64,000 bases of DNA from Capsicum annuum (lineage: Eukaryota > Streptophyta > Magnoliopsida > Solanales > Solanaceae): positions 163,509 to 227,508 of the forward strand of contig NW_025857693.1 in NCBI RefSeq assembly GCF_002878395.1, read 5' to 3'. A program made the translations under genes and the position numbers. The notes under the pieces are model-generated. The model searched no databases. It was given only the letters and a program-made list of their open reading frames with translations, and was not told the origin of the DNA. Positions 12,121 through 23,133 of this stretch are shown here, piece by piece (the stretch's first letter is position 1; each line of letters opens with the position of its first letter).

Positions 12121-12800
12121 CTAAGAGTTCAGCTCCTCAAGCTCTGTGGGAGCCACATGATAAGGTGATGTAAAAGTAGGTCGGGTACCATGCTCAAGGT
12201 CAATAGCAAACTCAATCTCATGATCAGGAGGGATACCAGGCAGATCATCAAGAAACACGTCAGGAAACTTATGCACAATAGGAACAAAGTCAAGCGTTGG
12301 ACTTTCTACATAGGTATCACACATATAGGTAAGATAAGACTTGCAAACTCCTCGACATAAGCCATCTAGGACAAACATAAAAAATAATCCCTATCGGCTC
12401 ACGACTAATCACTTCTTACTACACGACTAAGGGTATATCAGGCATGGCTAAGGTAATGGTCTTGGAAATACAATCCATGACCGCATAATAGTGGGATAAC
12501 CAGTCCATGCCTAGTATCACATCAAAATCCAATATATCCAAAATAATAAGATCAGAATAAGTATCGGCACTAACTATTATAACACATGATCTGAATACCT
12601 GATCCACTACTTAAGAATCACCTATAAGAGTAGATACACATAATGGCACAAATAATAAATCACTAGTCAACTCCAATTGTGGTGCATAATAAAAAGATAT
12701 AAGAATAAGTGAATCCAGGATCAAATAAAGTAAGAGTCAACTTATGACATACCAGAATCGCACATGTGAATATAGTATCCAATCTCTCAGCCTTAGGCCT
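12121..12800 (-). pseudogene. Gypsy aspartic protease and linker, broken
   Basis: On the minus strand at about 12720-12690 the reading is LFDPGFTYSY, which keeps the D-P-G that stands in place of the usual DSG/DTG active site in this group. A frameshift follows. The frame 12607-12419 then gives DVILGMDWLSHYYAVMDC, a hallmark of plant Gypsy proteases. The enzyme would process the gag-pol polyprotein. Confidence 0.75.
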
Positions 12801-12839
12801 AGCAGGTACTGCATATAACTGATCACACCAGCCACCTGG

Positions 12840-14215
12840 ATAGGCACCTGGACGACCACCTACCTTACCTACTTGAGTACCACCTCAAGCACCTTGGTAA
12901 CTACCACTACGACCTCGTGCACCATCCCTACCTAAGAGATAAATCACCCTAATGGGAGTAGCTCCCTCGGCTGAAATAACCATCAACCCACGACTAGGGC
13001 ATTCTCTAGAGAAATGAACAGAAAGTCCACAAGTAAAACAATACTCATGAAAAGAACCAGAACTCAAATTTTTGGCTGATCTACCATAGGTACCACGCCT
13101 AGTATAGCCCATAGATAAACCTCTTATAGACTGATCACCGCCCTTACTAAGGCATCCACTATAAATAAACTAATCCCCATCAATGATATGAAGAGCTGCC
13201 TGAAATAGTCAACTCTAAGGTAGGAGAAATGGACACGGAGGATGTCTAGCATCACAAATACCGCCTCTAAATCGGGAACTACTATGACTCTCTTCAAATC
13301 TGCCCTAAAACTTGGGCTTCTAATCATGACCCTCTCATTATTTGTCCTCCATCACCCTAGCATGAGCTGTAACCTCAAGAAAGTTCCTACCTGTAGTAAC
13401 CAAACTCTGAGTAGCCATCTGAATATGAAGTCTCAATCCTCCCACAAAGCAGCAAACTCTCTCATACTCAGTATCCAATATAGAAGTCGCATGTCTAACC
13501 AGCTCATGAAAGCGAGCCTCATACTCAGTGACTGTCATAGAACCCTTCTCAAAATTAGAGAACTAATCTCTCAAATAAACTCTAAGGCTGTACAGCATGA
13601 ATTTCTCCAAGAATATCTCAGATAATTGAGCCCAAGAGAGAAGGGAAGATCCAACTAATCTAGAACTCATCAAACCCTTCCACCAATGTCTAGCAGACAA
13701 GTCCATTAGAAATATGGTGTAGTCCATGCCACGAGTCTCAATAAGGCCTAACCCACTAAGCCTATCCTCACAAGTAGTCAGAATCTCAAATGCATCCTCT
13801 CTAGGAACACCAGCAAATCTAGGTAAAGACAACCTCAAGAACCTACTCAGCGTCTTCTGCTCTTTAGCAGACATAGAAGGCTCGGTTACAACTAGCTGAG
13901 CAACAGCTAAAATAGGAGGAACCCAACTACAGGAGTTACAGCAGTAGGCTACACTTCTTCTATGGTAGACTGGGAACTATCAATAATACCCAATAGCTAA
14001 ACCAAAGCATCCCTAATAAAAGAAGAGAGGATGAATCCTGGGAGATCCTAGGCTGGTCCCTGGCCCACCGCTGGCTGAGATAAAGGAGTCTCTGGCATGG
14101 GTGCAGGAATATAATCCTGAGGAGGTATACCCTGATCTCTAATTGGGGATAAATCATGAATCTAGGTCTTGGGACCCTCCTCATGTATCACTAAAGCACG
14201 TGGCCTGGGCATCTA
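12840..14215 (-). pseudogene. Gypsy gag with intact zinc knuckle, broken by stops
   Basis: Read leftward from an ATG at about 14212 (MPRPRALV). The capsid domain lies in frames 13874-13563 and 13538-13338: LPRFAGVPREDAFEIL...RHWWKGLM, then TEYEARFHELVRHAT. Both match the retrotransposon gag family. The nucleocapsid zinc knuckle C-FT-C-GLSV-H-FSRE-C lies at about 13040-13000 with all four ligands present. In-frame stops interrupt the proline-rich N-terminal part and the links between blocks. Confidence 0.8.
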
Positions 14216-14398
14216 CAAAAGAGTAAAGTGAATAGAATATCCTACAAACCAACTCAACTCTTAGCACAATAAGAATGAAACAAGTGAAGGACTCCTAAGA
14301 ATATCCTGTAGCCTTCCGAAGATATGTAAAGAATGTCAACTTTCTAATCCGTAGGACTCTATTAAACACTAGCTCTTGTACCAATAATATTGATAAAA

Positions 14399-14414
14399 CC
14401 TGGCTCAGATACCA
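14399..14414 (-). other. tRNA-iMet primer-binding site
   Basis: The minus strand reads TGGTATCTGAGCCAGG three bases inside the LTR end. It matches the tRNA-iMet primer site with a single change (A to T), and confirms that the element is transcribed leftward. Confidence 0.8.
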
Positions 14415-14417
14415 ATA

Positions 14418-16848
14418 TGTAACGACCCAAATTTTGAGTCATAATGTCACCTACCACATCCCACTGGTAGGTAAACCGATACCATAACCCAGAGCTAATG
14501 CAATAGGTTACCTCAGTAGAAATGTCCAACACGGACCCTATAAATGAATACAATATAAACAATAGCATTTTACAACTAAAAACAACCAATATTCAATACC
14601 AATCCCATGACCTAATAGTATTAATACTAGAGCTTCTAAACTTGACAATAGGAATTTACAATCTCTAAGTCTAAACTGTCTTAGATAGTCTCATACATTT
14701 GTCTAGAAAGCAAAAGACAAATAAAGATAGAGGGAAAAGAGAGCAACTCAAACTCTAAGAGCTCACCCTATCTCCAAATAGTAAACGTGGCATAAACTAG
14801 CTCAACAATGGAAACTTGAACTTAGGTCTAAACCAAAAAGATACTGAAGTCTAGTATGAGTAACGAAGCATGGGTACTTACTAGGCATGATCGGCTGACT
14901 AATCTAAATTGTAATATAAGGATGATATGAGGTAAGACAAAAATCTTAAATTCAAGGTATAGGATCTAACCTAAATCTTATCCACTATCACTATAACAAT
15001 ATCTATACTACTGAGGCAATAGCACGATATACTATATTAATAGACTTCATAGTCATCATATCAAATGAGTATTATTTTAGGAAGCATAAAGTCACATACC
15101 AAATATCACTCATGTCATTTCATATCCAACACATACACATCACTATAGTAATAAACACAAGACTTACCATGATGTCCCATATCGTCGGGAAGTACACATA
15201 AATAAACATAACCAAGAACTCATCACGGCATCCCATACCACCGAAGAGTACACCAAAAGAATACAATATAAAGAACTCATCACGGCTTCCCATACCACCG
15301 GAGAGTACACTAAAAGATCAATCAATAATACAATAAAGCACAACTACTCCACACTTGCCAAAGCCGCGGGTAGAACAACCCCGTCATGGTTTATTACCGA
15401 GAACCACATCTAATATCCATACCATAATTTAATCACAATGAAACCAATATTGTCATAGCATAGTTATATAGTTACTAAATCTCTAGCTCATTAATAAACT
15501 ATATGTTTTTGTCTATTGATCTTAAGCTTCATTCCTACAAGCCACTAGACTACAAGTCTTATAGTCACTAGTCATCAATTAAGGAACGGCTATAAGTTAC
15601 CCATACTATTTATTATTCATCTATCACAAGGCCATTTTCTAGCTAGCACTCTTATTATAAAAGTCATTAACTAAGCCACCACGGCATTATATATAAAAAG
15701 TCAACCTAGTTATTCATTATACACTACTATGCCCATCATCATTAGGCATGTCACAACCTTAAGGACTAGTTTCCATATTTTAGGCAAGTAAGGTACACCA
15801 ACTTATTTAAAAGACTCCTAGTATTCAAGTCAAAGTCATTTATTAGAAATAACTCATTGTCACATTAGCCACTTTACTAGGAAAAATTCTATAAGATAAC
15901 CATTATTCTAAGTCAAATAGATTTGCTAGTTGAGCCCTTGGTCCCACACAAGGTTTCATATACTAATTAGCCTTAACCCATTAATAGATATATATTACTT
16001 CTAGTTACGAATTGGAGTCAACAAGGATCACACCTCTTATTTTGTGAATAAGGAAAAGGAATGAATAATAATTTACCAAATAAGATATCATGTCCCAAGT
16101 ACATAAGATGTTTGGCCCCACATGGCCTAGCCTTACAAGTATCAATGCATTTATATAAATTTTCCCCACATGGCATCATAACATCTTTACCTCTTCTAGA
16201 TTCACCGAGAATCAACATAATATCAAAATATCCTACTTATTCACCGGGTAACATCATAACATCAACATATCCTCTGAATTCACCGGGAAACACCATAACA
16301 TCAATATATCCTGTCATAACATCAATATATCCTCTAGATTCACTAGGCAACAGCATACATCATTAGCTCTTATGGATTCATCGATTATTATCATCACATT
16401 AACATATTTTTCAAATTCATAAGCATCATCATGATATTTCATATTTCTCAAGGCAACAACATACATACACTTACATAGCCAAATCAATAATCAAATAAAA
16501 TCCCATAATAATAGGGTAATAAGGAAGAAGAGAACGTGTATCACCCTACCTTACTATTAAGCATTACTATATAATATGAGCATAAACATGAGCATGAGTA
16601 TTCATATGGTATATACACAATCATTACTTTCCCAAGGCTATCCATATCATGACTATAAGATAATCCATCAAGTATATATGTTAACCAACCATTGAACATA
16701 TATATAATCCAACAAATGGGTTTTAACCATCAATAATCTCCACGACATAATATAGAAACTCACTTAGCATCTAGGTCTCTAAGGAATTTCATAGTTAAAG
16801 CTTAAGGTGGGTTAAGTCCCACTCCTATAGTCCAAGAGGGTCATTACA
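14418..16848 (-). mobile_element. 5' LTR of the minus-strand Gypsy element, internally deleted
   Basis: The LTR starts TGTAACGACCC and ends GGGTCATTACA on the plus strand. It matches 5669 onward to 'cactcctatagtcca' (16835), then jumps directly to the terminal 11 bp. About 1.37 kb present at 7958-9326 in the partner LTR is missing. In element orientation the lost part is the upstream end of the LTR, which holds the TATA-like site. Confidence 0.8.
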
Positions 16849-16853
16849 GTTTC
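16849..16853. repeat. Target site duplication, right copy (GTTTC)
   Basis: GTTTC follows the terminal GGGTCATTACA and pairs with GTATC at 5664-5668. Confidence 0.65.
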
Positions 16854-17240
16854 TAAACTTTTGGTTGCTCAAGAAAGATTAGCCAATGAAATAAAGAAAG
16901 TAAGGATTAAATTAGAAGCAAAGAATGCTAAGATAATGTACTTAAGGATGAAAATCAATAGCAAGATTCTGAGAGACCAAGTGCTTCTGAAGAACTGATA
17001 TTAGAAAATGTAAAACTCCATGTGAAAGTGGCAAAACTAACTTGTGAAGTTAATGAATTAAATGCAAAAGTAAATAAACTCACTAAGCAGTTACTAGATG
17101 CACATCCTATGGAAAATACTAGAATAGAAATATTGATTAAGACCCTTTCCCCCAAGCCTTCTTCCTCTTGGGTCTTACTATCTCTATCCTATTACTCAAC
17201 CCTATGTCAGTTCCACTCCTTATTATTATATGGCTAATGA
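16849..17240 (+). pseudogene. Env-position ORF of the Copia element (3' part, coiled coil)
   Basis: The first frame begins LLVAQERLANEIKKVRIKLEAKN and is broken by a stop. The second frame continues as VKVAKLTCEVNELNAKVNKL followed by TKQLLDAHPMENTRIEIL. Leucine and charged residues recur with coiled-coil spacing. A C-terminal coiled coil fits the Transposase_32-like protein whose N-terminal part lies at 4620-5668, now 11 kb away because of the Gypsy insertion. The sense of reading is the same in both parts. The end of the original frame is uncertain. Confidence 0.5.
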
Positions 17241-17693
17241 GGACAGTTATTTTTGTTAATTGTTTTAATATACTGAATTAGTACTTAACTGCATAATAAT
17301 GAATGAATTCTTATTTATGTGCTTAATCTATTCTCCCTTCTAAAATTATTCTTCATGGTAGTGTTGCCCAGTGGCCATGAGTTGACTAATTTGTACTTGC
17401 TTTACTCTTGGTTTATTGTTATTCCTTTTCAATGATGATAAAAGAGGGAATAATATTACGTGATAGGGACCAACTACTGTGAGATATTGAATTGTAGATG
17501 TAGTGATATGGCACATTGATAGGGGGAACTAATTAAATAAAAGACTTAATGTTTTGACAATAAGGGACCAGGTCCCTTTGTTGCATAATGGTAGAAGCAT
17601 GATGATAAGGGGAACATTCATCTTCAGAATAGTAATCACATTGGTTAAATATGATGGATATGCTCAAAGTTTTATGATTGGTTTGTCATCATC
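17241..17693 (+). other. 3' untranslated region of the SIRE-like Copia element
   Basis: Non-coding sequence between the envelope-position ORF and the polypurine tract. It contains the perfect 13-bp palindrome GGGACCAGGTCCC at 17564-17576 and phrases such as 'tgatgataaaagagggaata', typical of the 3' region of SIRE-like elements. Confidence 0.45.
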
Positions 17694-17708
17694 AAAAAGA
17701 GGGGAAAT
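17694..17708 (+). other. Polypurine tract of the Copia element
   Basis: AAAAAGAGGGGAAAT directly precedes an LTR start whose following sequence reads 'gagttttgatgatga'. This arrangement is usual for SIRE/Maximus-type Copia elements. Confidence 0.6.
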
Positions 17709-17710
17709 CG

Positions 17711-18465
17711 CTATATAGAGTTTTGATGATGAGCAGCTACCTTTAAGGAACCAGGTCCCTGAATGTTCATGGTACAGTACAGTTGGCACGCGTGTCTACA
17801 CAATTTTGTCCTCTTGTGTAACAAACTTACAAGTGTTGTTTATACTGAATAAGACACCTAGTCCAATAAGATTTTAGCCCTAATTATCACCCAGCTATAA
17901 AAGAAAAGAGATGCTACTTCATCAAATAGTTTTTGCAAAAATACAAAAAGTGAAGAAAGGCAGAAAAAACACCATTTCAAGTTTGCTCAAGCATTGATCG
18001 TGTTCTTATCTTTGTAGTATTCTTACAGAGTGAGTAAGTATTCTTGAGTGCTAATTTGTAATAGAACTACTCATGCTATAAGAGTAGTGTTTTTTAATTG
18101 AGATAGTGCTTAGGTGGAGTTACCTAAGTTTTCATACTAATTATAGTTAAGTTTTCAAACTTATTAGAATTAATCAATGTAGAGGACCCTTGGCAGAGTT
18201 TTCAAGATGAGCTTGTAGTAGTGTATCACAAGTGAAAGGAACCTAGAGTTTGGCTTAATGAAGGCTATAATCAAGAGCTTGATTATAGTGATATTGAGGT
18301 ATATGTAAGGGAAATTCATGATTTTTTCCATCCTTGAGCAAGGAGGTTTCCATATTAAAATCTTATGGATTTACTCTTACTGCACTATTTCTTCATTCCT
18401 AGTTACTTTACTATATTTTGCCTGTGATTAACTCTGAGGGACCTGGTCCCTTACTGTGTGGTGCA
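17711..18465 (+). mobile_element. LTR of a SIRE-like Copia element
   Basis: The LTR is about 755 bp. It starts near 17711 after the polypurine tract and ends in GGTGCA at 18465, followed by a degenerate methionine primer-like site (18470-18488, 'tggggtttcaaaaaagcc'). It carries GGAACCAGGTCCC near its start (17747-17759), GGGACCTGGTCCC near its end (18438-18450), and a TATA box at 17896. An LTR followed by a primer site would be a 5' LTR, whereas the polypurine tract in front marks a 3' LTR. Either it served both roles in a tandem arrangement, or the primer-like match is chance. Confidence 0.55.
17896..17902 (+). promoter_or_regulatory. TATA box of the Copia LTR
   Basis: TATAAAA stands in a GC-poor context within the LTR and is followed by an A-rich leader. 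Its position about a quarter of the way into the LTR fits a U3/R promoter. Confidence 0.5.
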
Positions 18466-18469
18466 ACCC

Positions 18470-19590
18470 TTGGGGTTTCAAAAAAGCCAACCTATTAGGC
18501 ATAGGTGGTACCTACATACTTATATCTACCCCTTGTACGTTGGTTTTTGAAGACCTAAAGGACACTTTAATTCCTAAAAACCAACCTATGGAACATTGGT
18601 ACTACTTACGACACGTAAGTTGGGTCGTAGGTAGGTTCTAACTCTATTTTCCTACATCACTTTAGTTAGATTTTTTAGGTTTTTTGATGTATCTATAACA
18701 CTCATTGGATGTTTCATTATTAGTTTATGCACTTTACATACTTGTTATATTGTTTTGAGTTGTAAGATACACTTTTTATCTTGGAATTCTTATTCTTTGT
18801 TTTAGGGTTTGATATAAAGTTGAGATTTCAGTTTTCATTCATATTATTCATGAGATTATTCATATAATTCCAATTATGAATTCTATGTGTGTTCTTGCAA
18901 TCATGAGCAGCTAAATCCTATAACTAGGGTTGTGGAAATCTTGATGGATTACCAAATTAAAGGAAGTGCAAAGTCATTATAAATTGGTGTTCGTGTATGT
19001 ATTGTGGATTTTTTAATTTGATTGTTTTCTAAATGGGGTTAAATGATAGAAACTTGTCTGTATTTGATACTTACTCAAGAGAGAAGTAGAGATTAGGAAA
19101 AGAAGATCACAATAGTAATTTAAAGCTACCAACCTTCATCAAATAAAATTAAGACTAAGAGGAGATAGTTAATTTGGGATACAAACAAGGGGTAGTAATG
19201 CCACACTCTAAGATCGAGAGGAGATAAGTAAAATTCACTCAAACCAAGGTCAATAGATTGTTAGGTAACATATAGATTGTTAGATTCTACATGCAAGACA
19301 CCGAGAAAGTTTGACAAGCATGATAATTTGGTGGAGTTAGAAAGTCAGAGGGGACACAATCCTAGTAATAGTCTTATACTGATTACATCCCTACTTGTGA
19401 AGCATTGTTATTAATACTACTAATTCTTACAAAACCCCCTCATTTACTTTCTGTATTTTTCAACTATACCAACAAGCTCGTGACAGATATTGATCCTATT
19501 CTTTTGAGTTTGACCACAACCTTATTTATTTCTATATTTGACAAGAAATAACATTATACTTTTTAGGAGGTATAATTTAGGCGATATCTA
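18470..19590 (+). mobile_element. Athila/Tat-type 5' LTR (start uncertain)
   Basis: The sequence aligns with 44755-45812 in many blocks: 'gaagacctaaaggac', 'gggtcgtaggtagg', 'tttagggtttgatataaagttgagatt', 'aactagggttgtgg', 'ttttaggaggt'. The left limit is unclear because the sequence blends into the Copia LTR end at 18465. Repeated 'cataggtggtacctac'-type words form imperfect inverted repeats. The right end, GGCGATATCTA, precedes the primer site. Confidence 0.65.
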
Positions 19591-19592
19591 AT

Positions 19593-19612
19593 TTAGGCAT
19601 CGATGCCAGGGA
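19593..19612 (+). other. Primer-binding site resembling the Athila type
   Basis: TTAGGCATCGATGCCAGGGA resembles TGGCGCCGTTGCCGGGGA, the well-known primer-binding site of Athila-type elements, with several transitions. It sits directly after the LTR end. Confidence 0.6.
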
Positions 19613-20305
19613 TTATGATTACAAATTAAGTGACTGAGCTTATTGAGGTTGTTGGATTTTGGTTTTCTACTGCTTCTAAGGTATATGTGGGTGTATTCCT
19701 AATACTCAAAGTCAAGGAAATCCCTTGATCCTACTTGATCCTGAGCTTGAATGGACCTTATGATAGAATTGTAAGATGGAAGAGTATGAGCACGGAGTTT
19801 AAAATGATAGGGTTTAATATGACCTAGATGGCTTGAATCCTTTACCTCTCTAGGGTGTTTAAGAAATGATCATGCAAACCACTGTTTGGTTAATAGCTAA
19901 AGAGAAAGTGAGGTTTGTAGCTGCCCATCGTGCTACCCAGAAGGAAATAGTTACATACGAGGAATATTATCAAGCAGCAATCAATAAAAATAGAGCTATA
20001 AGTTATAGAGTTCAACCACCCACTTATGAGTACTTACCAATTTATGATGATCCAAAAGAAGATTTAGGGTACATTGAACCAATTAAGACAGGAGCCATCA
20101 TTTCTCCAGAGTTTCCCCAAGGAGTGAAGTTTCATATTTTGAGTGGAATAATTCAGTTGCTTAATCTGAAGGGTGTTTTTTGGTTTGCCGACTGATGATG
20201 CAAATATGCACATTATGAATTTTTGGGGGATTTGTACTTCATACAATCTACCAAGGGTGAGTTAGGAAACTTTACAACTTAGGTTGTTCCCATTCTCTCC
20301 TAGGA
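19613..20305 (+). pseudogene. Athila/Tat-type gag fragment
   Basis: The open frame 19866-20195 encodes an N-terminal region that includes TYEEYYQAAINK, QPPTYEYLPIYDD and GYIEPI. After a one-base shift it continues as LPTDDANMHIMNFWGICTSY and, past one stop, ETLQLRLFPFSP. The 'D-DAN-H---F' and 'LRLFPFSL' blocks are standard landmarks of Athila/Tat gag capsid domains. The frame is then lost at the junction with the outer Gypsy LTR, and the tail resumes at 39931. Part of gag between these points is absent. Confidence 0.65.
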
Positions 20306-20309
20306 TGGA

Positions 20310-22925
20310 CTTATGTAAGTTAGGAGCTTTATTATAGACTTATGTGGTTATCTTTTGATCCATTTAACGAATGGCTAAATGGATAGCTTTAAAATCTTAT
20401 TTCGACCCTTGATTTAGAAAATTGTAATTTTGGGTTTTGGAGGTCAACTTTTTGAAAAAAATATCTTTAAAAAATTTTGACATCGTCATTGAGTTTGGGG
20501 CATCGAATTTATTATGTTTACATATTTCATTTGCGTATATCAGATTTTGAATGAACCCCAAGAACTTGGTGGAGACTTGGAAGATTTTCAAAGATTCAAC
20601 TGGTTTGTGGTGCAGGTGCGGTCGCACCACTTGAGTGGCGATCACAAAAGTGTGGTAAAGAAGTTAGTTCAATTTCATTAAGTGGTTGTCCATCGCCATG
20701 CCTCCTCTTGCTGTTAGGGTGTGCGATTGCAGCATTTGATCACCTAAAAGAGGTATAAATAGACCCCTTAAGTCATGAATTAGCATATTATTCACCTTGC
20801 CTCTTGAGAGCTAAACCCTAAAATAGTGTGAGAGCTTAAAAGTGAAGCTTATGGGTAATTGTAAAGCTATATTAACATTCATTTCTTGATTCTCTTACAG
20901 ATTTAAGGTTAGAATTCACCCTTTTCTTAATGAATTTCTTGATTAATTGCTCAAAACCCCAAAACCTCAAGTCTTGATTTGAACCCCAATTTTTCTTCAT
21001 TTTACTTCAATAATATTTCTAATCCTATAATTACATGTTTTTCCTCGAATTTATTTTTAAAACAACCTTGATTCTTGATTGTAAATAAATTTTAAGGATT
21101 TTTCCCTGTAAAGTTTTAACATGGTTTTTCCTGGATTTGAACCTTATTTTCAACTCAATTTGACTTAAGTTTTCAGTTGTAGGTTCCTAAAGGTATGGGA
21201 AACACATTTTTGAGATAAAGTTAAAATTTTTCCTTTCTTTTTGGAAAATCTATTTTGGAAGTTCGTTTTGACTCTGAACTAATAATAGGTAATATGGATA
21301 TTGTTGGCTTTATTTGATGAGTAAATTCTATATTTATTAGTTTTAGTTTATGCTGAGGTTGTTCATAAGAACTAAGTTCATGGGTTGAAGTGTTGTGGAC
21401 TAATTTTTGGCGTTGAGTTAGGCTATGGCTTAACTCTTTTCGATTGGGCTAGGTAGTTAATTTCTATACAAAATACATGTTATGGAGATGAGAACTAATC
21501 ATGAAATTTGATATCTTAATATGTTGTGCCCGTGTGGAGGCTTATATATGATATATTTTAGTGGTTTTGAGATACTATATGATATGTGTTACCGTGTGGG
21601 GTCCTATGTGATGTGGATAGCCTGAAATACATGTGAATAATTATATTGTGTTGTTGAAATGCCTAATATGGTACCATTTTTTTATTGTTCAATATTTATA
21701 CTTTATTGGCATATGAATCATATGGAAATTCATGGATGGTGGAAATAATGAATGAATGTTGGCTCATGTGGTTGTGGAATCTATCATTATGGATGGTTGT
21801 GGAAATATATCATTATGGTTAGTTGTGTAAATACTAATTGATATTGGTTGTTGTCATTACATCTTCATATCATACTCACTCATGAAACATTGGTATAACT
21901 GTGGAAACAGTTGAGTAACACTGGTAACGCCTTTTTAAAACCTTTCTTGAGGGAATGTGCTAGAAGAAAATATTATGATATCTTATAAAACCCTCCCCGG
22001 GGGATGTGTCGGGGAGGAGATATGATATATTAATTGTAAATGGGTTGCTGAAACCACATGGGTCCCATACCAGGAGGCTTGCCTCCATAGGTGTATACGG
22101 AGGTTGTGCAACAACCTCATACAGCATTATCATCATCATTTTTCTTAATGTATTTTCATCGTTATAGCTGTGATGTGATTGTACTTTTTCTTTGACTTAT
22201 TCCCTATTTGATTATTCTACATTTTTATACTTATACTCGATGAATCTTGTATGTATATTATAATTTTTTGTCCTACTTGTATGTGGTATATTGTACACTT
22301 ATGGTCTTTTTTGTGTTTATTGCAATATATTAGGATTGTCAGTGCAAGCGGTGTGGGCTATCATTGAGAGACATTTTATTATTGCAAGTGATGTGCCCTT
22401 AGTATATAATTGGTATGTATTATTTTCTTCTTTGCTTGGTCGGCCTATGATACCTACTGAGTACAAGTGGACTCTACTCACCCCTATTGTACTTTTCTGG
22501 TGCAGATTCAGATTTGAGTGCACCCTACGTTGCTTGATTCGGGCAATTGTTGGAGCTTTTAAGGTAGTGGTTGACATTTAGGCTTCTAGATGTCTTCTAT
22601 TATATTTCTCTATCATTAGACAATATCTTTACTAGTTTTCAGAGATAGAGTTATATCTATTAGATTTTTTATGTATTTATTTTAGATTTGAGTTGTACTA
22701 GATACATTCTTATACTATTGATGTCAGGTTTTGAGAGTTATGGTTGCATTATGGTTTATGTTTCTTTTAGCATTTGTTATACTTATATGGTTCGGCTTCG
22801 TTCTAAAAGCCTTACCATGGGGGAATTTCTGTCTTTTCTCTTGTGTATCAGTTTAGGTGATAGGCTTACTTGTCAAGGTATGCCGCAATGAGTGCTATCA
22901 TGACCCTTAGTTTAAGGTCATGACA
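20310..22925 (+). mobile_element. 5' LTR of the outer Gypsy element (truncated start)
   Basis: From about 20330 the sequence aligns with the 3' LTR at about 37291 onward ('ttattatagacttatg', then 'tggttatctt'). It continues to the end at CATGACA (22925). The first 150-170 bp of the 3' LTR have no counterpart here. An internal deletion of about 90 bp follows near 20380. A near-palindromic GGTGCGGTCGCACC (20615-20628) lies upstream of the TATA box. Confidence 0.75.
20754..20761 (+). promoter_or_regulatory. TATA box in the Gypsy 5' LTR
   Basis: GAGGTATAAATAGACCCCTT is present here and, unchanged, in the 3' LTR at 37761-37768. Conservation between the two diverged LTRs supports it as the element's core promoter. 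Confidence 0.65.
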
Positions 22926-22928
22926 AAT

Positions 22929-22946
22929 TGGTATCAGAGTATCCAG
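22929..22946 (+). other. tRNA-iMet primer-binding site
   Basis: TGGTATCAGAGTATCCAGG begins three bases after the LTR end. Its first 11 bases match the tRNA-iMet primer site exactly. Confidence 0.75.
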
Positions 22947-23133
22947 GTTCACTGGTCTGAATAGTGTAAGAATGGGATGTCTAATCGAGTCTCACAGATC
23001 TATACCTAGATATATGTATCTATCTTTGAGAGGCTATAGGATGTCTTTAGGAAAACCTTCCCTATTTTATTCCTTATTGTGTGAATTTTTATATACCTTG
23101 TGTTTTGATTTGTGTTTTACTTTTTCTGCATAA

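Larger units (their letters stand above)
5669..16848 (-). mobile_element. Nearly complete minus-strand Ty3/Gypsy retrotransposon
   Basis: This 11.2-kb element is bounded by LTRs at 5669-9337 and 14418-16848 and flanked by GTATC/GTTTC. On the minus strand the order is 5' LTR, tRNA-iMet primer site (14414-14399), gag, protease, reverse transcriptase, RNase H, integrase, a chromodomain-like tail, polypurine tract (9349-9338) and 3' LTR. The gene order, the very long LTRs and the terminal W-[RH]-RPVE tail suit a Tekay/Del-like chromovirus, which I infer from family knowledge. It cannot be autonomous now. Pol and gag contain many stops, and the 5' LTR has lost its promoter-bearing part. It is inserted in the envelope-position ORF of the Copia remnant. 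Confidence 0.85.

Noticed and set aside
13242..13625. 127-codon plus-strand frame opposite gag
   Set aside because: Shadow of the minus-strand Gypsy gag, which has recognisable domains in the other strand.
22291..22581. 96-codon frame in the outer Gypsy 5' LTR
   Set aside because: Broken in the matching part of the 3' LTR (39290-39590), so not under selection.
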